This document shows positions 1 through 15,500 of a stretch of 64,000 nucleotides of DNA, piece by piece. Every line of letters starts with the position of its first letter. Within the stretch, counting starts at the first letter, position 1. The notes beneath the pieces were generated by a model that was not told the origin of the DNA, made no database searches, and saw nothing but the letters and a program-made list of their open reading frames with translations. The stretch is from Haliotis asinina. Its lineage: Eukaryota > Mollusca > Gastropoda > Lepetellida > Haliotidae. The DNA lies in assembly GCF_037392515.1 (NCBI RefSeq), contig NC_090280.1:19511618-19575617 (forward strand), given 5' to 3'. The position numbers were made by a program, and so were the translations under genes.

Positions 1-148
1 CAGAGTTGGGCTTTAGAAAAAAAATATTTGCGAAAATACGCATAACGTAAGTGGCACTTATCAGTTTAAGCAACTATTCAGAAAATATAGGGACAAAGCC
101 ATACAGGATAGTCCTTGCTAACGATTTGCTAAGTGTCGCCATAGGCTC

Positions 149-300
149 GGCGGGGTGGCTTAGTGGTTAGAGCATTGGCTGAACACACCGAAGACCGATT
201 ACCCACATGGATACGATGTGTGAAGCCCATGTCTGGTGTCCACGTCGTTACATTCCTGGAATACTGCAAAAGCGGCGTAAAACAAAACTCACTCACTCTT
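149..300 (+). repeat. tRNA-headed SINE
   Basis: TGGCTTAGTGGTTAGAGC (A-box-like) followed by GTGTGAAGCCCATGTCTGG and the shared tail GCGGCGTAAAACAAAACTCA. The B-box is decayed (GATTACCC). Lies just 3' of SEL1L3 exon 16; no exon is seen in 1-327. Confidence 0.75.
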
Positions 301-327
301 TGAGTCACGAATGCACGTGCGCCTTAC

Positions 328-498
328 CCAGTCCTGTTTGTCTGTGGGGTGGTATCCCTCGAGGTACATGTGGCCGAGGTAGTAGGCCGAGTCGGCGTTG
401 CCGTACCTGACCGCCTGGTTGAAGTAGTGGACAGCCTGTGTGTAGTTCTTCTGTCTCATGGCGATCCAACCCAGGGCATTGATGGCCATCGCGTTACC
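328..498 (-). CDS. SEL1L3: SEL1L3 exon 16 (last one visible)
   Basis: Residues 723-779. NAMAINALGWIAMRQKNYTQ, AVHYFNQAVRYGNADSAYYL, GHMYLEGYHP parallels human [20 protein letters not shown] and GNPDASYNLGVLHLDG. Borders TTTCCAG| and TGG|GTAAGG. Nothing in 1-327 looks like the next exon, so the gene continues off the window. Confidence 0.9.
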
Positions 499-3400
499 CT
501 GGAAACAACAGACAAGCGCTCAAAGCGTTTCCATGAAACCATCTTAGCCTTTTGATAGCTTTGAGCGGTATTAATAAGATTCAAAAACGCTCAAACGCCA
601 TGTTTTGCGTTATTAATTTGTGTGATGGTTCTCAGTGAACTAATAGTTTATTGGATACAGCTGGGAAAAGAAATACCAATGTTCTCCTGGATTCTAACAA
701 GAGTGAGTGAGTGAGTAAGTTCAGTTTTACGCCGCACTCAGCAATATTCCAGCTATATGGAGGCGGTCTGTAAATAATCGAGTCTGGAAGAGACAATCCA
801 GTGATCAAGAACATGAGCATCGATCTGCGAATTTGGGAATCGATGACATGTGTCAACCATGCCAGCAAGCCTGACCACTCGATCCCGTTAGTCGCCTCTT
901 ATGGCAAGCATGGGGTGCTGAAGGCCTATTTCTACCCCGGACCTTCACGGGTCAGATTCTTACAAGAGTAAGAGGACAAGTTATTTTGCTTTCACTTTTT
1001 AGATATAAAAATATTTCTCAGAAATACTTCAAGTCACGTATATATGTTCTCCATTATATCGCCTAATATTTTTCATATTTTCGACATTGTCACACCATGG
1101 TGTATGCCGCTCGCATAGTGCATGCCCCTTGCAACATTTCAACACTTATGCTGAACTGTTTTCTTTCTAGATTAGATTAATGAGGCATATCAACCAATTC
1201 CTAAACTTTGTTTTGTTTCATCCCAGTGAAAGAGTGATATCTATGCGTACTCTTCCCTGTAATACAAAATGAGAGAACATACGTACCTTTCCGGCGGCTC
1301 TCTGCATATATTCAATGGCCTTTGTTTTATTTTTTTCCTGCGTTTTATTCTGAAACAAAAAATGTTGTAGGGTGTGTTGTTAAATTCCAGCAGAATGAAC
1401 TGGAAACGAAACGTCAGGTGTGACGTGCAATCACAGGTCGAAACAGCAGGATACAGAACTTGGCTGTGATCAACAAAACACTGGTAATGCCAGGTGAGCT
1501 CATAGTAAACTATCATAACGTTACTGGTGCCTTGTGTATAGGGACCCCGGTGCGACTACTGATTAAGATGGATGCAGATACTTCAGTGTTTTCTTCAAAG
1601 TGATTTTAGTGAGAGGAAATGCATATTGGCACAAATGGCCAATCATTGTTGTCTGATTAGTAGTATAGGGGGCCCAATACTACTCTCAGCCCTGCGAAAT
1701 TCTGTGTTAGGGTACTGCATCTAAGCTCAAACCCACGAAGACTTATCTACGCCATCTGGGAACTAAGCAGTGCTGGAGTAACGATTCACCGCCACAATAC
1801 ATTATGGATGCTGGGTACACATAGTGCGACTGTTAGCACCGGCTGGTACTTACGTTGTAGATGTTGATGCCGTAGTCGAACATCATGTCGGGGTTGCCCT
1901 GCTCTGCCCCCATCCGGAACACCTCCATAGCAGCGTTTAGGTTCCGCCGGAGACCCTGGGAGCCCCAGAACAACGCCCGCCCAAAGCGTATCTGAAACAC
2001 ATGTTGGTTTTTTGGCATGCTGGTTGTATGACACAGCATACAGCAGTATTCCAGCTATATGGCAGCTGTTTGTGCAACATGTCTGGACCACACAATCCAG
2101 TGATAAACAGCATGAGCAACGATGACGCGTGCCAACCAAATCAGTGAGCCTGACCACCCGATTTCGCAGAGTTGTTGAAGACCAATTCTGACCCGGATCT
2201 TGACGGGTAAGAAAACTCATCAGTACTGTAGTCATGAGCGAAGAACGTGAGTCGGATAACGAACCCAGTTCCAGTGACCCGGAAACTAATCAACATTAGA
2301 GTTAATGCGAAAAAGAAAACTTCGGATATATATGATCCTGTCGCCGCATTCATATGGTCGACGGGGAATAAGTTCTTATTTCATATGAAGTGTTCATTGA
2401 CGAAGACGGAGGCACAGTTGAGATCAAACTTCTTTACAACAATCCCTCGGACTTGGTTAGCTCCGGGGTTGACTGAATGGTTCGTAACCTGAAAATACCT
2501 CGGGATAGCACCGTTGCTCAAAGTGACTGCCTGTTGTCAGAATGGTACGTAACCTGAAAATACTTCGGGATAGCACCGTTGCTCAAAGTGACTGCCTGTT
2601 GACTGAATATTATGGTTGCCTTGTTAGGTGGTTTGACTGTTAATTAATGAAACTTACGTCACGCTTCAAGATAATTTTATTAACACAATACCTTTGTTGT
2701 TAAGGAGACCCTCAAGTCAACATTACAACGTACTAACATACAGTTTCTAATCAGTCAGGATGAGCATGGTACTTAACTGTTACAATACAATTACAAAACG
2801 CAGTGCACCTGGAAAGAGTTATCTCCCATAAACATGTGACTGCAACTGAACGCTGCACTCCGTAATATTGCAACTATATGTCGGCGGTCTGGAAGTATCC
2901 GAGTCTTGACCAAACAATCCAATGACCGAGAGCTTGAGGCAAAAAAATGGATACACAGCGTGAACTGACAGTATGGAAGTGTTGCAATCAACTGGTTTTT
3001 GAAGACAGATAATATGTCCTGTCCGAAGTAACAGTACTGACTATGGATAGAATGTGAGAATATCCACACAACAGACAGAATGTGTGGAGTTTCTGTGTGA
3101 ACGAATTCCCTGTATAGACCTACTGGAATATGAGGGCAGCCTAGCTGGAGAAAAGCGTAGTTTACCTGAGCGGATGCTACTCCAGCCTGGGCCTGGTGTT
3201 TCAACCACATAAATATGTCCCCGTTTTCGTCTGTCTGCTCCTTCAACGCTGCCTCGTCGGTCAGTCTCACAGACTCCGTCAGAACCTGCAAGCATAACCA
3301 AATGTATCATCCTCCTGGATAAAATACGCGGGTGTCTAATCTAAAATATACATGAAATACACTGACTTCGAAGAGCAGTTTCATATGCCATTCTGACATG

Positions 3401-3507
3401 GACACGGCACAGTTGTCTAAGGCATGGTGATTCGTAATGGAATGTTGCGCCCATTTGAGCACTACGGAAACCGATGTGGATTGTGCATAGGCGGATTCAG
3501 AGCACCC

Positions 3508-3551
<44 letters not shown>

Positions 3552-6500
3552 ACACACGCACACCTCTTTTGTCGTGAAAGTTTAACCTTATCTTTAGTGA
3601 GTTTTGTTTTAGCATTATCCCGGCAATGTCTCACGAGGGGAGCCACCAGATATGGCATTCACATATTATTGCACCCATGTTCGAAATCGTACCCTGGTCT
3701 TTAACCTCTTGGCTACAACCGCCCTACCCTGATCTTGAGACTTAGAACAATATCCGTCTGCGAGGGATCCACATACGATCTCGCTGCATCTTGCCACTAA
3801 ACGACAATGTGCACAAATACTTCAGCCTGTTCAGACATGTATAGGCACATTCCTATAAAACCAGTCTTTAAGCAATCACTTTGCACGATGGTTACCTGAC
3901 AAAAGGGTGCTTACATCTGATTCCTTATGAAGGTCTCTGTCATCTCTCGTCTTCCCGGCCACGTACTTGTAATACACTGGTAAAAGAACAACCTGTCCGT
4001 AATGAACTGTACTTTTGAAACAAAATGACTGACCGTATGCCCCCTTACCGGGATCCGGTAAACCCGCTTCCAGTATTATCCAAAAGCGACAGTACTCGTA
4101 TCCTACGTTCGTATCCCTATGTTGATGACGTCAGTAACTGCATTGTGGGGCCCAGGCTTTTTAAAAGAGCTTGTTCATATAGCCTAAATGCTGGAGCGGG
4201 CGTCAAACAACAACACCTAGTGCTATTTCCTTGTGTTACTAGTCACACATTTCCATATAAGCTGTGTATATAAACATGTTAATAGGGGTATATTCGACAG
4301 AAATCTGGAGGTTATTTTATTTGTTTGCTGTTTACCGATACACGTAGAATTATCGAAACTAAATAATGGCGGTCAGTAAATAACTGAAATAATTGAACTG
4401 AGATAACGACCCTATTTGTTATACAAGCTGTATGGCAGCAGTCTGTTAGAGAGTCTGGATCAAACGATTAAATTATTTATAGGTATCTGTCCACGCAACG
4501 TGGACACGGCGGCATGAAAATCAAGACACTGATTGTGACACTCCACCAACGTAATCGTCTCTTTACACAAGCAAAGATTCCTGAGGAAAATTTATCTGGA
4601 ACACCAAAAGGTCATGTGTGAAAGAGGAAAGCTGTAGAAACTTAGCTTCAGAAACAAAGAAACAACATTGGACAAATTTATACTGAGTATACAATCCGAG
4701 TGCTGAATGCAGCAATCTGGTGCTCACGCACATGACTGAGTCCGGGCAGAGTTAACGAAGACCACAGGTAAAACAGGTTGGTCCTTTAGACATGAAATTC
4801 TTGAAGCAGGGAATATCAGTGAATCAAGGACAAATGAACCATCCTTTCGGTGCGGCCTACATCCTCAATATCTCATGAGTATAGGGTGTATCTACGGCCG
4901 GTTCCGACGATTTTTTTACCTCCCTTGGATGGCTTTTTATACCATCAGCAGTCTACGCTGGGAAGTTTAGCGTATCAGTCACACTTTTTTTAAGGATCTA
5001 ACCGATTAACTTTGGCAATACAATTCATGGCTGCGACTGTTATCTTTGTGGACACTGGCTAGCTCGGTTGTAACGGCAGAATGCTGGGCCAGCAATGGAG
5101 GTAATAAACTTATCGGGCCGAGCCGTATGTGCATCAGGGTATAGTGGATTTTCATGGGAACGTATACCCCGGAGATATCAAGGGTGGGCAACCTACTGTA
5201 AGCTTGCTGCTTGTCAAATGTGGCGCCATCTAAGCCGTTCCTGTGTTTGTGTCCGAGTGCCAAGGTAGACAACCGGTGTTTGTCCACAGCCGCCAACATC
5301 AGGTAGGCCTGCGCCTAATTAAAAAAACAGTCATCGTCTTAAAAAATACTTCGTCTTAACCAAAACATTTTTTCGAGTCTAAACAATCCAAGTGAGAAAC
5401 ATCATAAGCATTGATCTATGCAGCTGGGATACCGTGACATGTGTCAAACAATTGCTAGTCCCGTTTGTCTCGTCTTACGACAAGCGCGGGTCAATGAAGA
5501 TCAGTTCTAAACGGGATCTTCTGGTGGGGCTACCACGACCATCTTTTTGTAGACAAACTAGTGACTGATAACATGAACAGCGATCGTAAAAAATGTGACA
5601 CCCCACCAGTGCTTTTTACCATAACATTAGAATCTTTATTGAAAATTATATTGTTAGCATTAATAATATATAAACTGTAATGAGATTTTAGGACGTGTGC
5701 TGCTTTTAACAACATTTCTGCGATGACACCCGAATTGGGTATCACACATTGAACCCATGAGGGGGAATTGAACCTGGGTTGTCAGTGCGACAAAAGGGAC
5801 CCCTCCACCGCCTCTATATATACAAAATTATGTCATGTATTTGAACAAAACCTGGTCAATGTTTAGCTTATCAGAAAAAATAAGGCTCGCAGTTGTAATT
5901 ATTTAATGTGACTGTGAGACAAGGCCGACTGCTGTGTTTTCCATGACTGGCTGGCCACCTGCGACTTCGGCTTTGATGTAGATGTCGTGATCGATGGAAC
6001 CATGTAGGAGATGTCAGAATATCAATGTCTGCATTCATAGGCATTCATAGGCATGTATTGATCAGTGGCAACACCTGGCAATCGCTCTTACACATAGCAG
6101 TAAAAGAACGTATACATACCGCAGTAGCAGTTGTTTAGACGTTTGATCGAATGCGCCTCCGTGATAATTGTACAAATCTACAAGACATTGCCAATTAATT
6201 TGGCTAAGGTAGCTGTAAACCCACCATTCCGTGCTTTAGTCTAACGATGTTTAAAATTATCCGCATGGTACATCATCAGCAAGAGGCACGATAACATATA
6301 TACGTGTTCCTTCACACATCATTTTTAACACACAGTTGTGTTCCTTCATTGTTTAACAGTAACAATCAATAAAACTACAGGTATATGGAGGCGGTCTGTA
6401 AATACTCGAGTCTGGGCTGGAAGCAGTCCAGTGGTTAACATCATGAGCATCGTTCTACGAAACTGGGATGCAATGGAATGCATTAATCAGTCAGCATAAG

Positions 6501-9500
6501 ATCCCGTTACAGGCGTTTCCTGTGACCAATTCCTACACGCACGGATTATTTCCATACAGTAATACAAGTGTCATAAAACGTTCGGGTTGTACAGTGACAG
6601 TGACTCATGTGTATATGAACACGTTTTATGCGTGTATAACTTTTTGTCAGATGTCATGTCGAAATTGACGTGATGTCGAAACAGGTTTTAATTTTAGAAC
6701 CCGTGAAGGTCCGGGGTAGAATAGGCCTTCAGCAACCCATGCTTGCCATAAAAGGAACCTATGGTTGTCGTAAGAGACGACTAATGGGATCGGGTGGTCA
6801 GGCTCGCTGACATGTCATCGATTCCCAATTGCGCAGATCGATGCTCATGCTGCTGATCACTGGGTTGTCTGGTCCAGTGCGAAGTAAAACTAAACTCATT
6901 CATTTTAGATCGTTCGTAATATAAATCAGATATCTCCACTCCCGACACAAATCAAACGCATGAAGTCACATTGTCTATTTAGGTGAGTGAATCAGTTTGG
7001 TTTGACGCCGTTCGTAGCAATATACTAGCAATATCACGGGGGACACCAGAATGGACGTCTGTGGCAATATTGTACCAATACGAGGAATTGAACCCGCGTC
7101 TTGAATGCTTTCACCACTAGGCCACGCACCGTCCCGACTGGTTGTAAATATACGAGATTTTCTACACTGGATTTCTTAACAGTAATAATCAATAATGTTA
7201 TGAATCACTGGATTTCTTACATTCCATATTTAAAATTATGGTCTATAGTTACCATTGGTGTGATTTGTATAACACCGCAGATTGCAATATTGCCATAATG
7301 GACAGAAATGTTTAGAAGTACTGAGTAACACCCAAGATCTTTTAGCACATATGTGGGATCATAAAACATGTATTACTTCACCTGAATTTCGTCGGCTTTG
7401 GTCATTAGGCCGTTGTTGAGGATGACGGACAGCATGTACATGGCGTCGTAGTTGCCGAGGCACGCCGCTTGCCTCAGAAGCGGGAGGGCGGCCGGTATGC
7501 GTTTAATGTCCCCCTCCTGGAAATATAACGCGCTTGTTAAACGTACGCGCCACATATCACACATTTCTACACACCATACATCACAACTTCTGCAAATATA
7601 ACGATCTACCTCAGTATTTTCACGCATCAGACTAAATGTAAACTGTTGTAGAGGTGTGGGTATGGAGGACACCTATGACTACAATTTCTAAAGTCAGCTC
7701 AGTACAAGGTCATTTATCGCCGAAATGAGGTCAGCAAGGCGTTTAATTTGGTCCACAAAATGGCGGGTTTGGGCCTATACCCCTTTAAAACGCTTGCTTA
7801 TCATCAAATGTAAAACTTGCGCATCACTCCCTCGTCAATATCTCGCAGCTCAATCATACTAATTATCACACATTATTTGTGTACCGGCTTTGTAACCTCT
7901 TGAATACATACAATATGCATACTTACAATAATGATAACGGCTTTGTTGAAAATATTGTCAGCGACGTTTTGGAAACCCTGTTCTCCGAGTTGTCTCCCCT
8001 GACTGACAGACCGTCGAATGAAGGTGTTGAGCATATGGGACTTCTTTGGTTTCGATGCTGACAACATTGGACAATGTTTGTTTTCCTGTTTGGCGAACAT
8101 CTGTTGAATCCTATCTATACACTTATCTGAAAAAGATGTGAGTGAGAACTGAGATGTGTATCTCAGCAATATTGAGGATGATGGTGGGGCAGCTTGGTGG
8201 ATAAAGCGATGGCTTGTAACGATGAAAATCTGGGTTCGATTTCCCACATTGACATTGCAAGAATATTACTAAAAGCGGCGTTAACCCACACAATCTCATT
8301 GTAAACATTATGGTCAAACAAATAAGTACTGGGCAATTACTTTAATAGTTCATGTTGTAATATGTGCCCTGAACGCACCATGTGTCTGATACATTTTTCA
8401 TGTGAGGGTAGTTTGAGGTTTATCATATGCGAGAAAAGGGAATTGGACTGACAAAGGCTTTGGAAAGGACAATAAGTAATTAGCGTTTATAATGAAACAC
8501 ATTTTCATGGGATGATCTGACTCAAAATAAAGCAATTTCTTTGTCATTAATTTCAAACAGGATATTATCCGAACCAAACAGTCATACACATAGAATACAG
8601 TCAGAGCTACGGTAACTGATATAGACTGAACTAAACACAACCCGCTGAAAATATTAATCAAAAACCTCAAACAGATGAATATTATTCTCCAGTAAAACAG
8701 AATACGTCTTACTTTGTTGAATCCTTTCTGCGAGGAGGTGTTGATGGAACCTCTCTTGTTGGCTGATCCAGGTCATGAAGGCTTGACATTTGACCTCTCT
8801 CCGCGTGAGCCCCAGTTCGAACATTGGGTGATATGGACCAGGCATGGGGATCTGGATATAGAGTGAGTCTACATTATTTTAAACATGATTAAAATGCTGT
8901 TTCATATCATTATGACTTCCAGTCCGCATCTGTTACAACCCCATGTGTGTCATGTTGCATAAGCTGACCTATAGTAAAATACCTTTATGTCAAACAAGCT
9001 TACAATGAACCCACAGATATACGAACTGTTTCTGGATTCGTTGGATATTTCAGTCAAAATGAGTACAACGGACCAAATTTATATCGACCTTAAATTAGTG
9101 GTCTTTTGGGTTTGTACTAACAGTAAGTTGGATCGGTGGGTAGTCTATTGGCTAAAGGGTCCATTCACGACAATCCGGGTTCAATTCCCCAGGTGGTCGT
9201 GAAGTTGCCATATTGAAAAAAGGCTGCGTTAAACCATACATAGCATTACAACAAGCGAGGTGAACTGCTGTGCGAGTTTACTGATATTACGTTCGATCAG
9301 TAAATATAAATTGTAAGAAATACTGTCAATCAACTTTTGAAGTAAACGCTGGGCAAGTGTTTTTATATAAGGTTTCTGGAACAACTGCGTAGTCTTACAT
9401 TTGGTCCTGTGTGTTGTACACCAGAAAATAACTACTGTTTGACATCACAACTGGGCTTGGCAAACGAGGGTCTGATATCACGAACTCCGCCCCATGCCGT

Positions 9501-12500
9501 TGCGGAATCCCATCAAATGAAGCTATGCACACATGATTGAGAGCAGTGCCCGTGTGATATGGACATGGACGAATGAAGCAGACATTTCGCTGAAGAATCA
9601 GTGCTGTTCAGAAAGATATTACTATTGACAACACGAGTGCAGTCTCCTGTAAAAGACTTGTCAGTTATGACTACTTAGCTGATACCTTACTGGGCTCAAG
9701 TACCCGTCGCCTGTAGAACGTCGCTTTCCCAATGTAGCCGACAAAGCTGGGAACAAGGGCGTCGATACCGCCGATGACGAAGTCTCCCTCCGTGTCATCC
9801 ATCAGCATCTCACTGTTGTACCTGTGAGGTTTGTGGAAAACGTGGGTTAATTTCAATAAGAAAACATCATTGTGTTGCTGCTAGTGCATTTCTGAGGAAG
9901 GTTTGTTTTACTTGTTCGTTGTTTTGCACATGCAAATATTTTGATGAGTAAACATGAAATGAACTTCAATTAATGTGAAAATAGTATTCAAGGGAAACTA
10001 ACCTAGACAATCCCAGGTATCGTAAGGATGTAGGGGTATTATTGATTTCCCTTCTCTGAAGATTACTTGATTTGATCAAATTCAATAATGTGTCTGTCAT
10101 TTACAGGTTTAAGAAACCAGTGGCTAGCTTGTCACTTGCAATGGTTATATAACAAAATTTCTGGACAAAAGTGTGATGGAGGCTGAGGTTGGTATCCCAC
10201 ACATATCTTCACACTTTGTACCGATGTGAGAATCGAACCCGCATTTTCGGCGCAACAGACGACCTCTTCATCCGCTAGGCTACATAACCACCCTCTTAAT
10301 GCTGGAAATACCGTCCGAAACAAAGGAAGCTTGAACACCTTCTAACTTACGTGAATTCTGACACCAGCGTTTGGTTGAAGTTAGCGCCATAGTTAACGGC
10401 TAGATTCCACTGCAAAGGGAGGGGTGAGTAAGTGAGCGGTTGCACATGCCGCAATATCAGTGATATAGAAATTCTCTTTTACACCAAATTAACTATGACC
10501 CATACAAAAGACTTTCAATAAAGAAGATTGAAAACTAATTGTTGAAGCATTCCCTGTCAGTAAATGAACATATCTCTAAAGATGCTTGAAAATATCAAGG
10601 ATAAGAAAGCCTATATATGAAATATTGCTTCAAGCAATGAGATCCCAAACAATACCATCGAGCTTTTGGTAAGGTTTGTCTTATTCGTCCAGGATGAGCT
10701 AAATTATTCTCATAATGTCAAGGGTATATTAAATCTACGCATCAGACTATGAATATTTAAAATCCCAGTTATATATAATAGTGATAATGTTTCAGAATAG
10801 TATTTTTCTAACTAGAATAACCTCTTGATTACCCCCAGACGTATTTTGTGTTACAGTTGTAGTGAGTGAGTGTGGTTTTGAGCCGCTTTTAACACTAGTT
10901 GAGCAGTGTGACGGCGGGGGTGGTCTTCAGACGTACTGCCCGTGTGGGGAATGGAACCCAAATCCTCACCGCGTGACAAGCGGATACTTAAACCACTAGG
11001 CTACCCTACAGTTCCTGTTACAGTTACGGGGACTTGTACATTGATAATCCCTGTACATCAAGTTACAGACCCAGCATATGTAAATAATGAATGTAATTCA
11101 CGCACCGAGTTATGACTAACAGCGAAGGTCACTCTGATCCACTGATGTTTGGGGAAGGTCCAGTTGACTTTGATGGAATGGTGCTCTTTTCTTCTCCTCA
11201 GAATAACCTCCACTCGCGGATGACCTTGACAACACATTATACAAATTACTGACAGATTGTTTAACACTGCACTCAGCTACATTCCATCTGATGGCGGTGG
11301 TCTGTATATACTTGAATCTGAACCTGACAATCCAGTGATCAACAGCATGAACATTCAGACCACCTGATCCTGTTACTTGCCTCTTCCGACAGGCCTGGAT
11401 CACAAAAGACCAATTATAACCCAAAACTTCACTAGTCGATAGCAAAAGAAGTTCATTTCGAATTACTATACATTACTATTAATCAATTTTTTACCATAAG
11501 CAAAAATTTAAATTCACCTTGAAGTGTGATCACCTTTTCAAAAAGTCCTTCAATATTTACAGTGGTTAAATTTAATCACTAACCGCCAGGAAAAGTCTTT
11601 CGTATTCATATTGTACCTTCTTTCTGGAGAGAAATATTTAACGTTAATGCCTAACTGCCTAACTGTTGGACATGTTAACGATGATCGGTTCTTTACCGCT
11701 AACTACGTGTAGGTAAACATACCACCACATTATCATTCAGATAATTATAATAACATGATATTAAACCAAATTCGCATAGCACTCTTTATGTGGCATAGAG
11801 TCAGTGATTTTAGTTTTACGCTGCTTCTAGCACGATTCCAGCAATATCACAGTGGGGAACACCACAATGGGCTTCACACGTTGTAATCACGTGGGGAATC
11901 ATACACGGGTCTTAAGCGTGACGAGCGATCGCTTTAATCACAATTTTGAACACCGAAGACCCCTGTTAATTACTCAAGTCTGTATAATGTGTAAAACCCA
12001 TTTCTGATGTCTCACCGCAATGATGTTACTGGAATATTGCTGACCGCGGCGTAAAGCTAAGCTCACTCACTATATGATTTTGAAACTAAAATACTCTGTG
12101 GCGTTTAAATATCCAACAAATGAATAGCACGAACATATCTGACTGTGTACGTGTTAGTCAAAGGTCCAGCTTACCATTGTAGTCTACCAGGAGTATGGGA
12201 GTCATATACCAGTTGTTCCAGGACACGTGGATGAAAATGCCGCACGCCAGGTTCGGATGACCTTCCCTCTCGGGGCAGTAGTCCAGGATGTACATCCACA
12301 TCGACACGGTGAATCTGGTCATGTCGGTGTAACGCAATGGTGGTTTAGTCTGACACCGCTAGCTCGGTTATATGATAGTCTGTCATGTGGAGGCGAGGCG
12401 AGGAGAGATGGGGTGACTCGTGTCCAAGTGAGGTAAGGTATAAAGGGGTTTACCATTTTGTTCAGTATTATTAGAGTGAGTGAGTGAGTGAGTGGTTTCG

Positions 12501-15500
12501 GTTCCAAATTAAGAGCCTTACTGGCCGGTGTTCTACACCGATGGCATGCGTCAACCAAATTTTACCACCCGATCCCGTCAGTTACCTCTCACGACAACAT
12601 GGGTTACCGAAGGCCAATAGTAATCAAGGGCAAATATCCGACTCGAATCACAACTAATTCTCACAGTTTTAAGCTATGCAAATTTCTTCACAACAGGGAC
12701 GAGTGACTTCGTAAACTTGAGTCAAACAGCAAGTTTAAGACATCTTAACACCCTACTTCAGTACTTGGCTAAAGTTAATCATCATGGCGAACCTTGGATT
12801 CTGACAGCGGGTCCTGCTATGACTAAGGGACTGGACTGTTATCATTAGGCCACCATGGCCACTTTCACTATCTTTTGTAAATGCTGAGCTGTTTCACGAG
12901 TTGTGAATGTGAATGGTGCTGCTTAAAATATTGCGCCGTGGAAAATAAAGGAGACAGATTTTAGTGACTACTTATACCAAAACCAAAACTATAATCTGAC
13001 GTAAATTTTAACTGTCCTTACAAACTATTCAGATAATATCCTATTTTTCATTATTTCAAATCATTGTTCTGCTCCTCTTTTGGTCAAGACACTTACGCTG
13101 GATTCCCGATTGTTTGTCTCCTAATCTTCTCCAGGCCTGGGTCTTGGTACTTAGGGAAGTGTCTGTGTATGCCGTAATGGAGACCATTAAATACAGCTGG
13201 GTAGCTCACCAACTGAATTATCTCTGAAATAAACAACAAGCGAGTTGGCAATACATTTCAGTCAAGTTCCGGTTTCAGCAATATTCCAGCTATATGGTGG
13301 CGGTCTGTAAGTAATCGAGTCTGGACCAGACAATCTAGAGATCATCACCATGTGCATCGATCTTGGAAATGGAAAACGATGACATGTGTCAACCAAGTCA
13401 ACTCAATCTACTGAAGTCTTAAATTCTAACACCAACAACATATTTACCTTAAGATCAACTTTAAAGTATGTCGTCAAATTCCGCCAACGTTTTACACTCA
13501 CTCACTCTGTCACTCATTCACACGATACCACTCACCCTGACATTCACTCACCATGTCACTCACCCTGTCCCTCATGCACACCGTCACTCACTCACTTACC
13601 ATACCATTCACCCTGTCGCTCACCTACCCTGTCACTCACTCACCCTGTCATTCACACCATCACTCACTCACTTACCCTGTCATTACCCTGTCACTCACTC
13701 ACTTACCCTGTCTCTCACACACATACCCTGTCACTCACATACTTACCCTGTCACTTCCTTCATTTACCCTGTCACGCACTTACCCTGTCACTCACAAACA
13801 TACCCTGTCACTCACTCACTTACCCTGTTACTCAAACCGCCACTCACTCACTTACCCTGTCACTTACCCTGTCACTCACACACCCTGTCACTCACTCACT
13901 TACCCTGTTACTCAAACCGCCACTCACTCACTTACCCTGTCACTTACCCTGTCATGCACTCACCCTGTCACCCACACACGTACCCTGTCACTCACACACT
14001 TACCCTGTCACTCACTCACCCTGTAATTTGCTCACGTACCCTATCACTCACACCGTCACTCACTCACACCGCCACTCACCCTGTTCATAAGGACAATCAA
14101 AGTTATTCAAGTTGGGTATCCATTGTAAGATCTTCCAGTACCAGGGTACACATGCTTTGTAGGGCATCTTCCTTGGCCGGGAATAGGGAGGAGTAACAAA
14201 CACACTATAGAGCACCTTGGCTTCTGCCTGTAGGTAGTAAAATGACTTGGACTTCACAACACTTTTCACAACATCTCGAAGTATGAAAGCTCTCAATTGG
14301 GGTTTCAATCCGAAGTAAAACTGCCTGTTAAAATATCCAGGCCGAAATCCCAAGTCGTCATCTATCCTCAGTTTTACTTTCCTTTTTCTGTTAAAATGAC
14401 TGGAATCACACTTCCAGTACTTCCTGTATATGAGTGTTGGCTGATATTTCTCCTTCATAACAATCAATTCCACTGCAACGATGCTGTCTGTATTGCACGT
14501 GTACTCCACTGTTAGGAGTTTGCTGTTGTCTATACTATCTGGAGGATGCACTATCTGGATAAACTCCTCTGCATCACCGGATTTTTTGCCGAGAACCAAC
14601 GAAAGAGACTGAGGTTCCCCATTGTGTGGCTGAAAACGGAAGGTGCTACATTAAGCATACAAGGACATGAACTAATAATAGTGTTACGGTTAATAATTTG
14701 CCGTGACAAAATGTGTAAGAAATCACCTCAAAACCAGCAAAATATAACACTGACAAGTCTAAAATATTCAATAACATGCACTGACTAAAGAGCAAGAATC
14801 AATGATTCACAATAGAGGTAATGGGTCAGAAATATAATATCAACTCACCAAAGTCTTGGTTTTCAGTGAGAAACAATTATGCTAAATGTTAAGCAGCAAG
14901 CGTTTTTGAATGTAGGTCAACATTGTCGAAAAGGCAGATGTAGAGGGGCCAAATGATGACACAACTCCTGCATTACTCTGATTGTAACTTCGTGTGTGTG
15001 TCGCATTCCGTCAATACAACAACCAGCCTGATATATATATTTCAGTCACAGATTTTTTAGCATTCAGCGACAGTTACGAAATATGGAAACACATTACAAT
15101 ACAAATAAAATTTGCTCGTATATATACGCACTATTTTTCGTGAAGGGACTGTACGATGCCAATACATAGAATAATTAAACGTGTCATCATATAGCGAAAC
15201 CTGTAATGTCAGGATCCCGTGCATTCCGGGTAACATAATTGTCAGACAAACTTTAAAAGCCAGACCAGTAAAGATCCGGCTTTGATCTTCAGTAGCCCAA
15301 GCTTACTGCGAGAAGCGACTTATGAGATCGGGCTGTGACGCTCGTTGATTTGACTGACACATGTCGTCTATCCAACACAGGTCATCGTACGAAACTGGAT
15401 GCTAAGTTTTCTTGTCTTCGACCCACCGCAGTGCGTCAGACGCAAAAACCACCGATCCGGGACAGAATTGATCTTCAGTAACCCACGCATGTCCTAAGAG

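Noticed and set aside
13386-14196. Three overlapping frames of 157-242 codons rich in Ser, His, Thr, Pro and Leu
   Set aside because: All are translations of the (CACT)/CCCTGT minisatellite in three frames, so openness follows from the repeat, and the strand is opposite to SEL1L3.
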